A stretch of DNA of 64,000 bases from NCBI GenBank assembly GCA_039583875.1, contig CM077166.1, forward strand, positions 82,334,564-82,398,563. Direction: 5' to 3'. How positions within the stretch are numbered: position 1 is the stretch's first letter; the number at the start of each line of letters is the position of its first letter. The position numbers and the translations under genes were made by a program. A model generated the notes under the pieces. That model saw only the letters and a list, made by a program, of their open reading frames with translations, searched no databases and was not told the origin of the DNA. Shown here piece after piece: positions 43,640-55,708 of this stretch. Source of the DNA: Platanthera guangdongensis. Lineage: Eukaryota > Streptophyta > Magnoliopsida > Asparagales > Orchidaceae.

Positions 43640-46600
43640 CACTTAAGCTATATGTGCCGTAAAAAGGGAAGTACATGAAATACTCATCCAATACCCCTAT
43701 GATAATTACTAAGGGCTAAAATGATATTTGAAGCATAAATCCAGAAATCCATAATTTTTCTAATTTGTCTGATAATTTATTTATTTATTCTAGTATCCAA
43801 AAAGCCCAAGTTTGAACATGAAGTAGCAATTTCAGACAAGATAATGTTTCAACAAATTTATGGTAATTACAAAATGCATAAATCAACTCTAAGGCCTAAG
43901 TCTTCAAATTTTCCAGCAAGATTTGGGCCCTTAAATTTAATTTCAAAGTTGCCTCATAAAAAGTCAATTTAAAAGCTTTTACAGTAATAATGCCTCCAAA
44001 AATTCAGAGAAAATTCAGGGATGATTGTGATGGCCTACAAATATCCTAGAAAAAGTTTCATAATTTATCACTTAATAATAAGGCTATATTTGATTTTCGC
44101 ATGAACTTTAAAGTTTATGGGTTAATGAACAAAGTATACTAATTAACCATCAAATATTTCCACAAAATTCCTACATGATAATATTGAGCTAGAAACACTA
44201 TGCAGCAAGTTTCATGATTTTTCAATAGTAATGGGCTCTTGCAAGAATTATTTAGTATGTAATCAAAATAAAGCACTTGTGAAGTAGATGCCCTAAATAG
44301 ATATCTAAAAATTCTATCAAAATTCATACATGATTAGTATAGCCTAAAACTAACTCTGCCAATTTTTCATACCCTTTCAATGGGCAGTGAGACCACAATA
44401 GCCAAATTATTAATTAGGGCAATACTATTGGTTACAAATTAAGTGCTACAAATATTGATCAAAATTCCTCAAGTAAATTATCAGAGGCTCAAAATATCCT
44501 AATCCCCTCACTACCCAAATTTGGTTAAGATTCAAAAAGTTTAGCTAACCTAACCTACACTATAAGTTTTAGGTCCTAAGCTAGGGTTAGGGTTTTGGGG
44601 ACCCTACCCTTTTCAAAATTTGTTAATATTTCTAACAGAGGGTTTTATATATCCTAGGAACCTCCTTGCAAAATTTGGAGTTCATCCATGGTGTTTAGGA
44701 CTCATGCCCTTCACAAGGCAAAAAGTCCCTCTTTAGGGTTTGGCCTAGGGACTTAGGGCAAATCAACTGTACTCTACCCCACATTCCATGGGAGGTGCTA
44801 AGTGCCATAACAAGTCAGTGGCCCAAATTTCAACCTCTGTTGAGGTGATTTGGTCACTGAAAATCAGAAATGCACTTATTGACCAAAATGCCCTTATTAA
44901 GGTATAGTTAGGGTTGGGTCAAATCCTATTCAAAACATATCCAAATTAGGTGAAACTCTATACAGATACCTAAAATGAACCCAGGGACCACTCACCAAAA
45001 TTTGGGAGGGTTTGGAAGTGTTTAGGGCACCTATTTAATTTATTTAATAATTATTAAATTTTTATAAAAACTATAGAAATATTCTCTCCAAAAATTCCCA
45101 TTTTTGGACCAGCTCTAGGTATAGCTAGGGTAGAGTCCCTGTCAAAATTTCAACTGATTTGGACTAGGGATGAAGTGTGGGCACTCAGTTTAATGACTGC
45201 CTAGCCCTAAGGGTATGTCCCACCAAAATGGGTGCCCTGGTCAAACCAGGAGCCTAAATTGGTTCAAACCAATTTTAAACTAAAGTAGACAGAAAGGGAT
45301 ACAAATCATGTGTTGATCATTTCCTCATACAGAGCCTCTAACTATTTTTAGATATTTAAAACATTAAATTACAAAAGTGTGACAAAATGAAATAATTAGA
45401 AATAATTTCCTATAGTTTAACCCTGATGCAGCACGAATCTTGGCGCAGGGATCAATGGCATCTGGTCATCTTCTCGTTGAGCCGACGGCTGTGATTCGTC
45501 CCGCCTGGAGCGATTTCCAAACGCCACTGCCGGCGACCCGGCCACCTCCCCGGCCGGCCACGGCACCACCACCTCCGTTGAGGTGGTGGCCATCCCCAGG
45601 CGGCGGCTTGGCCGCCGGAAACCCCTTTTCCGGCGATCCCGAGAGGTGAAGTTTTTCAGAAAAATCCATGAAAAGCCAAATTGGATCGGGCTCAATTGAG
45701 CCCGAACCTTGGACCTATTGATTGCTATGATCTAATCATGAGTTAAGGAGAGGGGGGGGACCTTCCTGGCGGCCTGGATGCGAGAAGAGCGCGGGATGCC
45801 ATTGACGACGGCGGCGGCGCTCGACTTCTGCAACGGCACAGTGGGATGGCTCGTCTCCTCCAGGTAAACGCTCTAAAATATTCCCCTTGGCCCCCTGATG
45901 GTGTTTAAATGGCAAATGGGGAAGAGGGGAGGCTGGTTCTTCAATGGCCAATTAACACCATTAAAGGTGTGGCTCGGGTAGAGTGGAGGGGGGCTGAATC
46001 CATCCCTTGGTGGCCGAGAAACGGCTGGAATCAACTCCTCTCCCCTAGAGGAGTTGATTGCAGCCATAAATGGTGGTTGTTAGCCTCCCTTGGCCGGCCT
46101 TCCACTCTCCCCTTCCTCTTCCTCAATTTCTCTCTCCTCCATTATCATGGGGGAGCTCCTTTCTCTCTCCTAGTCACCTCTGGTTGACTAGTCAACCTCA
46201 CAAGCTAAATGCAGCCCACTTGGTTATGATGGTCATGGAATGGGTTAGCCTAAGGAAGAAGTGGCTTGGGCTTGGGTTAGCCCTTTTGGGCTAGGTTTGA
46301 CTTGACCTAAATGAGGGTTGACCTGGGCCAATTTGACCATCTGGGTTGACCCTATGGGTCCTGGGTGACCCATTGGCTTCCCCTAGGTCTAGGTAGGGTT
46401 ATGTAGGGTTACCCTGCACTTTGGAGGTCACATACCCTTAGTAAGGGTACTTTGACCAGATTAGGGGCTTGAGCTGACTTGGGTCAAGCTGGCCTCTAGG
46501 GCTGACCCCAATGTGTCCTTAGTGACCCATTGTCCTCACTTTAGGGCTAGGAGGGCATAGGTGGGGTCCTCTAGGCTAGGAGTAGGTCAATTGACCCTAA

Positions 46601-46911
46601 GTAGGCTAGTTTGACCCATTTAGGGCTAGGGTTGACCTTGGTCAACTGAGCCTCTTGGTTGACCTTAATGGGTCCTTTTGGCTCTAATGGGCCTCCCAAG
46701 GTATTAGGGGTGTTGTGGTAGGGTCTTGGGGTTAGGGTGTGGCCCATGGTTATCCTAAACCATGCTCAGAGTTCTACTATTTGCAGACCATGATGATCTT
46801 CCACATTCTGTCCCCTATCTCTTGGCCCATTTCTGGCTTCCTAAGGTTTTGTCATGACCTAGTCATGGCCAGAACCACTCTTAGGGGTCTAGTTGGAAAT
46901 GGGATGTTACA
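43640..46911 (-). repeat. Element D right (5') LTR, segment 2
   Basis: Continues D's LTR from CACTTAAGCTATATG and matches 24091-27373. It repeats the hairpin and the TTGACC-rich block and ends GGGATGTTACA. No gene. Confidence 0.95.
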
Positions 46912-46916
46912 TGTCG

Positions 46917-48191
46917 TTTGTGATGTGGTGATGTTTTCCCCTTTTTCTCAAGTGAGTACGTGTAGTCGGAACCGGACAAGGTTAGCTCCTCAATGGCGGT
47001 AGATGGTTTCCTTGGTGGACAAGGTTAGCTCCGCATGAGTAGTAGATGGTTTCCTTGGTGCGCGGGAACGCTGCAGTACAAATGAGGGACTAGGGTGGAA
47101 TTGTCTTGGTTTGTGATGTCCCAAGGCACGACTATATCTCCGTGGTCGGTTGGCTATCCCGTGACATGCAAGTCATGTGTGGAAAGTGTCCCGGCGAGAC
47201 TAGTCCCCTTTTGTGAGACTGACGAGAATGCCAAGCATGGGGGCAAGCCCGGGCAATGAGGCCATGAGCGGGTGGAGTCCAGCAAGGCTTGTTAGAATCG
47301 GTCAGTTGTGTTTGTTGGAATCCTAACATGAGACGTCAGAGCTTGCAGGCAAGCCCGGGCCTAAGACCTTGAGCGAGTGGGGCCTAGGCAAGAGTTCCAT
47401 GTGGCGGCTTGTGTGTCGTTGGGGAATTGTGTCTCCCTTTTTGTTTGCGGCTTTATGCCAATGGGGAAACGATGAGTACCCAATTGATGTGATTTGTGCT
47501 AGATGCATACGCTATAGGGTGCCTTGGGTGAAATCCGGGTGGTTGCATACATGTTGCATAAGTAGGCCCCTTTTTATATTATATGCTCAACCAGTAGAGA
47601 ACGTGTATGACCTTTGAGACATTCAAGCTTGTTCTTAATGCACTTCCTGTTTATATTTATATGTTGCATACGAAGTGCTGACTTGCAGGTTGGAGGGTTC
47701 CCCGGGGTCCGTTAGGGGCGTCCGGGAGGAGATGTGTTGGTTACACAGTTTGAGGTCAGCCTTTGCTGACCCACGTTACTAATAATTTTTACAGGGCAAG
47801 GATCGCAAGCAGGAGCTAGCTCGCCGGCCAAAAGGTCTAAGCCTCATGAAGTGTTCCCCTCTTTTGCAACTCTACTTATATGATATTGTATGTTTGAGAC
47901 TCATGTTGTCCGGCTTGCACGCCGAGGTAGACTAGGAGTGCTTATGCACTTTCATGATTGTTGTATTATGTGAGTTTGGACTCTCTTATGTTGTAAGGCC
48001 ATAGGGCCATCTTTTTATTACTCATGTAGTGGTGGATAACTTCTAGTCTTGCTTATGTTTCCACTGTGTTGTGCAAAGAGTTTTGAGTGTGGGTAGTTAT
48101 ATCATCTTATAATACTAAAACTGTGGAGTCTGTATGTTGTGGGGCCCCGGCCGGACTCATATTATACGGTCATTATAGGGGAGGTGTTACA
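46917..48191 (+). repeat. Element B 3' LTR, segment 2
   Basis: Matches 7580-8359 plus 15656-16152 and shows the uninterrupted C insertion site. It ends GGTGTTACA, followed by GGATT (48192-48196). Confidence 0.95.
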
Positions 48192-48196
48192 GGATT

Positions 48197-48631
48197 AACC
48201 CTCCAAGGAGGAGAGAGAAAATGACGGCTGGAAGGACGAGTTCCCGCTCCAAGGGGCGGAAATGGCGGGGAAAACGGAGATGTCCAGGTCCAGAAGAAAT
48301 CTGCGACTTAAATAGTAAAAGTCAGAAAAATGGTCACGCACGGTCAGGTGCACTACCGTGCGTGAACCGTGCAATATTAATATCCAGAAAACGCCTGAGG
48401 AAGAAGAAGCGTTGACCCGTGCGTTTCCTTCGCGCACGGGTAACGACAGAAAGCTGAAATTGCAGGCAACCCAAAGTAAAACCAAAAGGCTACAGGAAAA
48501 TCGTTCGTTCCTTCGAGCACCATTCTGAAGAAACCGTACGTTAACCATGCGTTAAGATCGTCGACCTCAGTTCATCGAGCTTAGCTCGATGTTTCTCCTA
48601 CACATACAAAACACACGATCACAAAGGACCG
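48197..48631 (-). repeat. Element A left LTR, segment 2
   Basis: LTR sequence of A between B and the solo LTR F. No gene. Confidence 0.7.
48627..48631. repeat. Target-site duplication of solo LTR F (GACCG)
   Basis: Repeated at 50734-50738 directly after the CA end of F. Confidence 0.93.
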
Positions 48632-48776
48632 TGTTGGGTACATTGGTCAAATGTACCTGATTTGAAGAAGCCTCACCTAACTCAATGATATACATCAGAA
48701 TGTATTTGATGTTTGTTTGAGTTACTTGTGCAGGTTAGGTATACACTGGACTGGAGCTGAAAATTTCTAAGTCCAT

Positions 48777-49710
48777 GTGTCGACACCCAGAGGCAAAGTG
48801 TCGACACTTGAGAAAGCTTGTGTCGACACCCAGACATGCAGTGTCGACACTTGGAGTCATTGTGTCGACACCTGGGAAGAAGAGTCGACACTAGTCAGAA
48901 AGTGTCGACACTTGGAGCTGTGTCGACACTCAGTGTAGAAGAATGCAGAAAAGCTGTGTCGACACTTAGCAGAAGTGTCGACACCCAGAAGAGCTGTGTC
49001 TACATCAGAAAGTGTCGACACTTGAAGTGAGTGTCGACACTCAGCAAAAGTCTACAGATTCTAAGTACAAGTGTCGACACTCAACACAGTGTGTCGACAC
49101 TATGCAGAAGACTCAGCACTGGAAGTAAGTGTCGACACTCAACACAATGTGTCGACACTTAGCTAAAGACTCAGTATTTGTAGAATGTGTCGACACTCAG
49201 CACAATGTGTCGACACACAATCAGAAGAGTCAACACTTGAAGAAAGTGTCGACACTCAGCACAAAGTGTCGACACTTAGTTGAAGACTCTACACTTGAAG
49301 AAAGTGTCGACACAAGGAGCTGTGTCGACACTTAGCAAAGAACAGAAAAGTTGTAAAATATTCTAAGTATAAGTGTCGACACTAAGGGAATGTGTCGACA
49401 CTCAGCTGAAGAATCAAGAATGAAGACTTGTGTCGACACCAAGAATCAGTGTCGACACTTGACAGTTTCAACACATGAAGATGTGTCGACACAAAGGAGA
49501 TGTGTCGACACTTAGAAGAATACAGATAAAGAATGAAGTATAAGTACTTGTGTCGACACTCAATTTCAGTGTCGACACATGCAGAAGAAACTGTGTCGAG
49601 ACATACAAGGAATTGTGTCGACACCTTGTAGACTTGTGTCGACACTTACACAACATGTGTCGACACTTGGTCTATAAGTGTCGACACTTAAGAACAGAAA
49701 GTCTCGACAC
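48777..49710. repeat. Array of the perfect palindrome GTGTCGACAC in LTR F
   Basis: I count about 33 exact copies of the 10-bp palindrome plus several one-base variants in 930 bp, spaced roughly 15-45 bp by dissimilar A/G-rich sequence. Each copy contains a CpG and two overlapping TGTC cores in opposite directions. Confidence 0.97.
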
Positions 49711-49844
49711 TAACTGACAGTTAGAGGAATTTCAAGAAGTGACTGGTTGACAAGACAGCTGCCGATCCAGCCGGTCTACATCAACTGTCAGAGAAGTCAA
49801 AAGTCTGTTATAAACCGGATCAGCCGGTTACCTTGAAGGAAGCC

Positions 49845-49854
49845 TATAAATAGG
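49845..49854 (+). promoter_or_regulatory. TATA box in solo LTR F
   Basis: TATAAATAGG, about 135 bp after the last palindrome of the array. It marks the array as U3 sequence just upstream of the likely transcription start. Confidence 0.6.
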
Positions 49855-50738
49855 CACCCATAGTTTACAGAAAAAGATATATAGAAGGTTGTTCATTATC
49901 ATTACATGTTGTGAGAATAACTGAAGTGGTTGATCAGATTAAATCAAGAAGTGATACATAGAGGATCAACACAAGAAGATCAGGCAGTCCAACTGCAGAT
50001 CTAAGAAGTTGGAGAGAGAGAGCTCCAACTAAGGATTCAGTCTTTGGAACTAAGGCTGAGAAGAACAATTCAGAGTCATCTGGATTTCAAGAAGCAGAGG
50101 TCAAGGATCAACTGCAGAAGATTCAGACTAATTCAGTTCTACTCAAGAAGCTTTGAAGAAAGCTAAGTCAGTTTGGATCAAGCTGAGTTCTTCCAAGAAC
50201 TCTTCAAGAAGCTCTCAACTCCTCTCATCCTTTCTGAGTTGTAGAGTTAGCATTTGTAATTTCTATTTTAAACTTGTAAGATCCATAGGATCTGAGTGAT
50301 TGTAAGCCTATTTTATAAAGGCTGAGGGTAGGGCTTGGTGCCTGAGTGTAGGAGTTGAAGAACTCTGAGTGTAGGCCTTGATTGGCTGAGTGTAGGCCTG
50401 GGTGGCTGAGTGTAGGCCTTTTGGCTGAGTGTAAGGGTTTGGGCCTGAGGTAGGAACCTTGTTGGGTTCTGAGCTAGTGGAGAAGTTTGGCCGAATCTAG
50501 TACACTGCTAGATAGGCGAAGGGGGGAAAGTGGATGTACCCAAAGATTGGGGAACCACTAATAAAATCTTGTGTATTCTGTGCTGTGATTGTACTGTGTT
50601 GAGAATTGCTGTGTGCTGTGATAACTTATTCAGAAATCTGTGTTATAAACTGTTGACTGCCAAACAAAAGTTAGAAAAGGATTAGGTCACCTATTCACCC
50701 CCCCCTCTAGGTGTTTAGGTACCATATCTTTCAGACCG

Positions 50739-51073
50739 TGTGCTAAAAAAACAGACGCCCGTGCGTTTTCCTCAAAACTGCATTCTAGACTTGGGGAAAA
50801 CGCACCACCTGCATACAATAAAAACTCAAAAAGGAGGACCTTCCAGCAATCAACAAAATGCAATAAAAACTACTGGAACGAGCCATGGGGAGCACCAAGT
50901 ACATACCCCCAGCGATTGAATGCCCATTTGCGCATTCACGGGCTTGAAAAGTGCACTAATCGTGAAACGCAGTAGCAACGAAATATTAATGAAAACAACC
51001 GAAAAGTGAAGTGCAAAGCCATGAAAACTAGCCCAGATGAGTCCGCAAAATCCTATATAAACGGGACTCATCA
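50739..51073 (-). repeat. Element A left LTR, segment 3
   Basis: Ends GGGACTCATCA at 51073. CATCA mirrors the TGATG start at 5500. Followed by the PPT complement. No gene. Confidence 0.75.
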
Positions 51074-51086
51074 CACCCCCAGACTT
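51074..51086 (-). other. Polypurine tract of element A
   Basis: The minus strand reads AAGTCTGGGGGTG directly before the LTR. The same motif recurs at about 51598-51610 and 52518-52531. Confidence 0.7.
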
Positions 51087-53107
51087 ACCTATTTGCACGT
51101 CTCGAGCAAAGATGATCCTTGCAGACTAGAAAAAAGAACTAACTAACACAGTAATTATGATCCGGAGTACCATGCGAAGTCGCACGCTCGCAGGTGTAAA
51201 AATATAGTAGAGAAAATTTCTAAGCATACAAAATAATTTATACTTTTTAGCCTACATAACAAAAATTCTATGACTACTCAAAAACAGAATCGCGGTGATT
51301 CCTCCGGTCACACGTGGGGAGAAAATAGACTAGCCGCTAAGGCGAGTATTGCCAAAGATCGGGATTCGGGACAACCTCCAAAGGAATCCACCATTGACGG
51401 TGACCATATGCTTGCCCGTTCGCACTCTCTCCACGACGCTAGTTTACTTTCAGCGTGAGTCTATAGGACTTCGGGTAGTAATGGGGCTTGGGTTAAGGCG
51501 AGGTAATCAAGGATAAAAACAAAGGCTACGCACAAAACCCAACTGAGCTAGCATAAAAAGAATATATCCGCTACCCACAAAACACGCGGGTACACCACAC
51601 CCCCAGACTTAATTTTTAAAATACGGGTGTGCGTACTGCCAATTCCAAAAAATATATTAACACAAATCAAATTTTCAGTTATACTTTTCCTTTCTCTTTT
51701 TCTTTCTTTTTCAAATTTTCTTTTTATAAATCTTCTTCTTAATTCTTCTTTTTCTTTTTACACAATTCCAGCAAATAAATTCATGGGAGCACAACCATAT
51801 ATTTCACAAAGAACAACACTGCAAAAACACCTCCATCCTGAAATTAGAAAACAGTAAAGCTAGACTATAGGGTGTGCGACTAGGGTCGGGTACAAGGCTT
51901 TGGTGAAATAAAAGTGGAGCTGAATCAAAGGAGGGGTAGGCACAATGAGGCTAGCGAGGATAAGATGTTAGGAACGGGTATAAAGCTAAACCTGGCCAAA
52001 ATGATGGCCTACATCATGCTCACGCTTAACTAACCATGCACCAATGATTTGAGAGTAGCTTGGGGCAAGTTCTTAGCCAATGAGAAAGACAATCCATCCT
52101 CCCGACTCGAGCAATACGAATCTAACGGCTGTCTACACACAACCCTATGTTACCGTCAGATTCACACCAGATTCAGCAATTTTTGAGTAGAATAAAAAGA
52201 ATTTACGCAATTAGAAAAATATAAAACTAAAAAGCATGCAGAAAAATTAATTCTACTCTAATTTCTACACGAGACGAGAGCACTCCACTAGGAGCACAGC
52301 AAGGTCAACATTTTACCCAGTCTTACAATCTTATGTTAGCAAGGTAATTTTCCTAAATCTAACGAAAGAAACAAGTTTGACTCGTCGTACGCAAAAAGTT
52401 AAGTACGCGCTCATGTGGGTGCAACGATGAGCAATGCAATGAACTAAACAAATAAACTAAAAACAGCTACTGATATGCAAATGAAGTGCACGTGCAAAGA
52501 TAACATCGACAAGCTCTCCCCCAGACTTAAGCTAAGAAGCACAACAAAATATGTTGAAGTTAAAATCAAAAAGAGATAAGGGGAGAAGTTACCCAATGCT
52601 CAGATGATGAGCATACCAGAAGATTGGCTTTAAACTTGATCAATAAGCCCACGGCCCAGTCAAAATCATCTGCAAGAAGCACATCTCCAACCAAGTAAAT
52701 AATGGGCATGCACACTCAAAAAGCTAAACAAACAAATTAAACGCAGCTAAATTGGGTTGTCTCCCAGAAGCCCTTTTCTTTACCGTCCTTAAGGTGGACC
52801 AAATACATGTATTAACAGTTTTATATAATGATCAGGTAGCAAATGTTTACTACGCAAAAAAAGACAATTCAAAGTCACACACAGCGTTAAGCAAATAAAA
52901 CGCTAGCAGCAACAAGACAAAAGGAGATAGCCCCGGAGATCCCTCACTTTCAGCTAAACGCCGATTTGTGATAGATCCCCCCAGACACGCGAGATGAGGA
53001 AGAGGGGAGAGCTTTAGGGCCCAAGGAAGACAAGTCTCCCTGCCCCTACCCTCCTCCGTCCCGCGCCTGCGGACAAAACTCTGCGCTTTGCGTAGAAGCA
53101 ACTCCTT
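51087..53107 (-). mobile_element. Element A interior, non-coding 3' region
   Basis: About 2 kb between the protease and the PPT where RT, RNase H and integrase would be expected in a complete element. No domain is visible in any frame. It contains two extra PPT-like motifs and TTGGGTTGTCTCCCAGAAGC (about 52753), a phrase common in Athila-type 3' regions. Confidence 0.75.
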
Positions 53108-55369
53108 TCATTTTAATTCTACAGAAGAAGAGCGCCAGGGCGGCAAGGTCACACCCAGCTTTTCAGCAGCCAGATTAACATCCAAAACCGGGGGCATCCT
53201 TTCTTCAACCGCTGAGGGTGAAAGATCAGCCCATGTTACCTGTTTCATAGTTTTACAGACTTTGGTTAAACATTTTGCAGTTTTTAAATCGAAATTTTGC
53301 ACACCCACATCCGGCGTACACAACACATCCATCTTTGCAACAACATCAAGCTTCACATCAAGGACCTGTGTTACTTCTTTCCCTTTAGTTGTCATTGGCG
53401 TTTCAAAAACTTCCTCAACCTGTTCTTGTCTCGTCGATTGAAAATCTGCCTTAACACCACTAGGAACATCATTAGATGACACGATAGTTAAGTTCACCAG
53501 TTTTACGGAGTCAACAAAAATTAATTGATGAGGCGAAGGTGGTAAAGGTGCATTAACTTTGGGCGAAACAGTGACGCCACTAGCATCAAAATGCAATGTC
53601 GCCTCACTGGTTTTAAGGAAGGGGACCCCGAGGATGGGTTTTGACGTGTTACCCCTGGGCCCCAGCACTTGAAAGTCTGTGAAGACAGCCGCCCCATTCA
53701 AAACCACTTCTATACCCTTCATCTCTCCATTGGTCTCAACCACAGATCCATCAGCTAGCATTAAGGATTTTCTTCCATCAGATTTGATATTCAAATTCAG
53801 CTTCTCAACATCTTGCAAAGCAAGAATGTTGCAAGATGAACCGGAATCACATAGTGCTAGAGTTTCTATGGCATTAATCTCACATTTAACAGTCATTTCA
53901 CGGGCATTAAATTCCACCACATCCTCAACACTCTTCCCCTGCTCACGGGGATTCTTCTCTGTGTTGCTAGGAAGAGTGTCGTGGGTGCGCTCAGAAAAAA
54001 CGTGGGCCAATTGTCCCAATTGCGTTTCCAAATTCCTCATGGAAGCAGTCTGAGTAGCCATATTCGACTGTGCCATTTCAACAAACTTTTCCATCATCTC
54101 CTCTAACGCGCTCTTGCGCGTCCATTGCAAATTCTGATTATAACCCAGCTGAGACGGTCGCGGCTGTCTACCAGAAGCCTGAGCATCGAATTGATGCTGG
54201 CCCCCCTGCCATCTTTGACCGGGCGCATTTTGGTTACACGAGAAATTAGGATGGTTTCTCGCGTTAGGGTTATAAGTATTATTGTAAGGCACATCACGAT
54301 TTTGATTATTTATAAAATTAACATTTTCTTCACAAGCCATACCTGCCTGCTCAGCAAACAGCTCACCCGCGGGGCACTCATAAGCGTGGTGGCCAGAGTT
54401 ACCACAACCCTAACACGATATGCTCATCACATGGGCAGGAGATAGGGTCGATCGTGTCAACATCATCTTCCCATCCAAAGTAGGATGGCTCATTTCGGCG
54501 TGCAGCCCCACCACATTTACATCGAACAAATTTCTCGCCCCTCTAGGAGCATTCCTACCTGCTGTCCAGTACGTGTTGTGGGAGGTCGTGCCTTTAAGGA
54601 GTCTCAACGCTTCCTCAGGAGATAAGTTCATGATCGTGCCACCCGCCGCCGCATCGATCATTGCCCTGAAATTTGGCTCAATGGCAAAATAAAATATCTC
54701 CACCAAATTCCATGGCTCACACCCGTGTTGAGGACAACGACGCTGCAGGTCGGCAAATCTCTCTCATGCCTCAGAAAGAGTTTCTTGATCCAGCTGTCTG
54801 AACGTGGCTATTTCCCTGCGAGCATTAACAATTTTATCAACAGGATGAAACTTAGCCAAAAACATAGAAGATAAAGCTTCCCAGGTGGCAGCGGTGTCAG
54901 GCGCGATCGTATGCAGCCACGTCTTGGCCCTATCCCTTAGTGAAAAAGGGAACAACTTTAGTTTTACAACTTCATTCGTAATACCCGCATAGCAGAAAGT
55001 ACCGCATATCTCAGAAAACTCAGCCAAATGTAGCTGAGGATCCTCGCTCGGCAGACCCGAGTACTGAGTATTGTTCCTAATCATTCAAAATCGTCGGCTT
55101 GATCTCAAAATGATTATTGGCTATGGCTGGCCTGAACCCTGGATAAACACTCCCCACTGTAGGGGTAGTGAAATCTCGTATTATCCTAATGCGAGACTGG
55201 GCCACATCCTGGTTCTCAACGATTTGTTCCCTTGGCCATTCCCCAAATGGCCCAAGTCATCCATCCTTCCCTCAGCTGCAGCAGCACGCAAGCGAGCTCT
55301 CCGCGCTCGTGAAGTCTCTGGATTAACACCCAAATCTTCGCCCCTTCCACCAGGGTTTTGATCTGTCAT
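53108..55369 (-). pseudogene. gag: Element A gag and protease (Athila-like), broken by stops and frameshifts
   Basis: The ATG at 55369 opens MTDQNPGGRGEDLGVNPETS. After a frame change near 55185 comes VGSVYPGFRPAIANNHFEIK, then a two-base loss near 55086. The gag core follows: GLPSEDPQLHLAEFSEICGT and KLKLFPFSLRDRAKTWLHT. A TGA near 54762 replaces the Trp expected after SEA. The frame continues EIFYFAIEPNFRAMIDAAAG, TAG at 54410-54412 precedes a zinc knuckle (CGNSGHHAYEC), then YNNTYNPNARNHPNF. The last 410 codons carry protease with LCDSGSSCNILAL and PILGVPFLK. Reading ends at 53108 with no RT. Both stops fit G-to-A or C-to-T changes. Confidence 0.85.
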
Positions 55370-55456
55370 ACAATACCCACAAAAAGAAAACACTAAAAGC
55401 ACCAAAACACTCACCAACTTTTCCCAAAAGAAACAAAATCCACGCAACAGTTGCAC

Positions 55457-55474
55457 TCCCCGGCAACGGCGCCA
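55457..55474 (-). other. Primer-binding site of element A (tRNA-Asp type)
   Basis: The minus strand reads TGGCGCCGTTGCCGGGGA, the Asp-tRNA PBS widely used by Athila/Tat elements, six bases inside the right LTR. Confidence 0.92.
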
Positions 55475-55480
55475 AAAACT

Positions 55481-55708
55481 TGATGTGCGGGCGGTAAGAT
55501 TACCGTTCGCGGCCAAGTAATAAAAGGGAGGAGTAGCTTCCCCAAGTATCGATCTCACGTGGATTGCAAGTAGGGAGCATGGATTCCGCTTTTTGAGAAA
55601 TGAATGAAAGTGCTAAGCAAAAACGAGGGGGTTTGATTTTGTGTTTCCTACACTAAGCAGCATTAATCTAGTGCGGGTCGCCGTCACCGCGTCGCCAGGG
55701 TGAATTAC
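55481..55708 (-). repeat. Element A right (5') LTR, segment 1
   Basis: Matches 5500-5727 with about ten substitutions. Cut by element G at ATTAC (55704-55708), G's left target duplication, whose partner is beyond the window. Confidence 0.9.

Larger units (their letters stand above)
22271..46911 (-). mobile_element. Element D: giant-LTR non-autonomous Ty3/gypsy element (LARD-like), host of E
   Basis: TGTAAGACCCCC...GGGATGTTACA ends and TGTCG duplications. The left LTR is 22271-27373 (5,103 bp). The interior is 27374-28410 (1,037 bp). The right LTR is 28411 to 46911, about 5,096 bp once element E and its duplication are removed. The PBS complement beside the right LTR puts the element on the minus strand. 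LTRs make up about 91% of the 11.2-kb element and no protein domain is visible. The iMet PBS and the TGTAACATCCC start (minus strand) tie it to the same chromovirus group as B and G, which could supply proteins in trans. Confidence 0.93.
6268..48191 (+). mobile_element. Element B: Tekay/Del-type chromovirus (Ty3/gypsy), complete but mutated, carrying C, D and E
   Basis: TGTAACACCCC...GGTGTTACA termini, a 5-bp GGATT duplication, an iMet PBS, gag with a CCHC knuckle, protease, RT, RNase H, integrase and a C-terminal chromodomain in that order, PPT and 3' LTR. Removing the nested elements leaves LTRs of about 2.59 and 2.58 kb and a 4.8-kb interior, about 10 kb in all. C interrupts the 5' LTR, D (with E inside) the 3' LTR. 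Coding is spoiled by several in-frame stops and at least two frameshifts. The first 200 bp of the two LTRs differ at a handful of sites, so it is older than E. Confidence 0.95.
48632..50733 (+). mobile_element. Element F: solo SIRE-type Ty1/copia LTR
   Basis: 2,102 bp from TGTTGGGTACATTGG to ATATCTTTCA with GACCG duplications and no interior, so a solo LTR left by LTR-LTR recombination. It contains the GTGTCGACAC array (48777-49710), a TATA box (49845), a CTGAGTGTAGGCC short repeat (about 50340-50450), AATAAAATC near 50560 and the CACCTATTCACCCCCCCCTC end shared with SIRE-type copia LTRs and element J. No coding region. Confidence 0.88.

Noticed and set aside
48777..49710. CRISPR-like array of short repeats and unique spacers
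   Set aside because: The repeat is only 10 bp, spacers are irregular in length, there are no cas genes, and the setting is a plant LTR.
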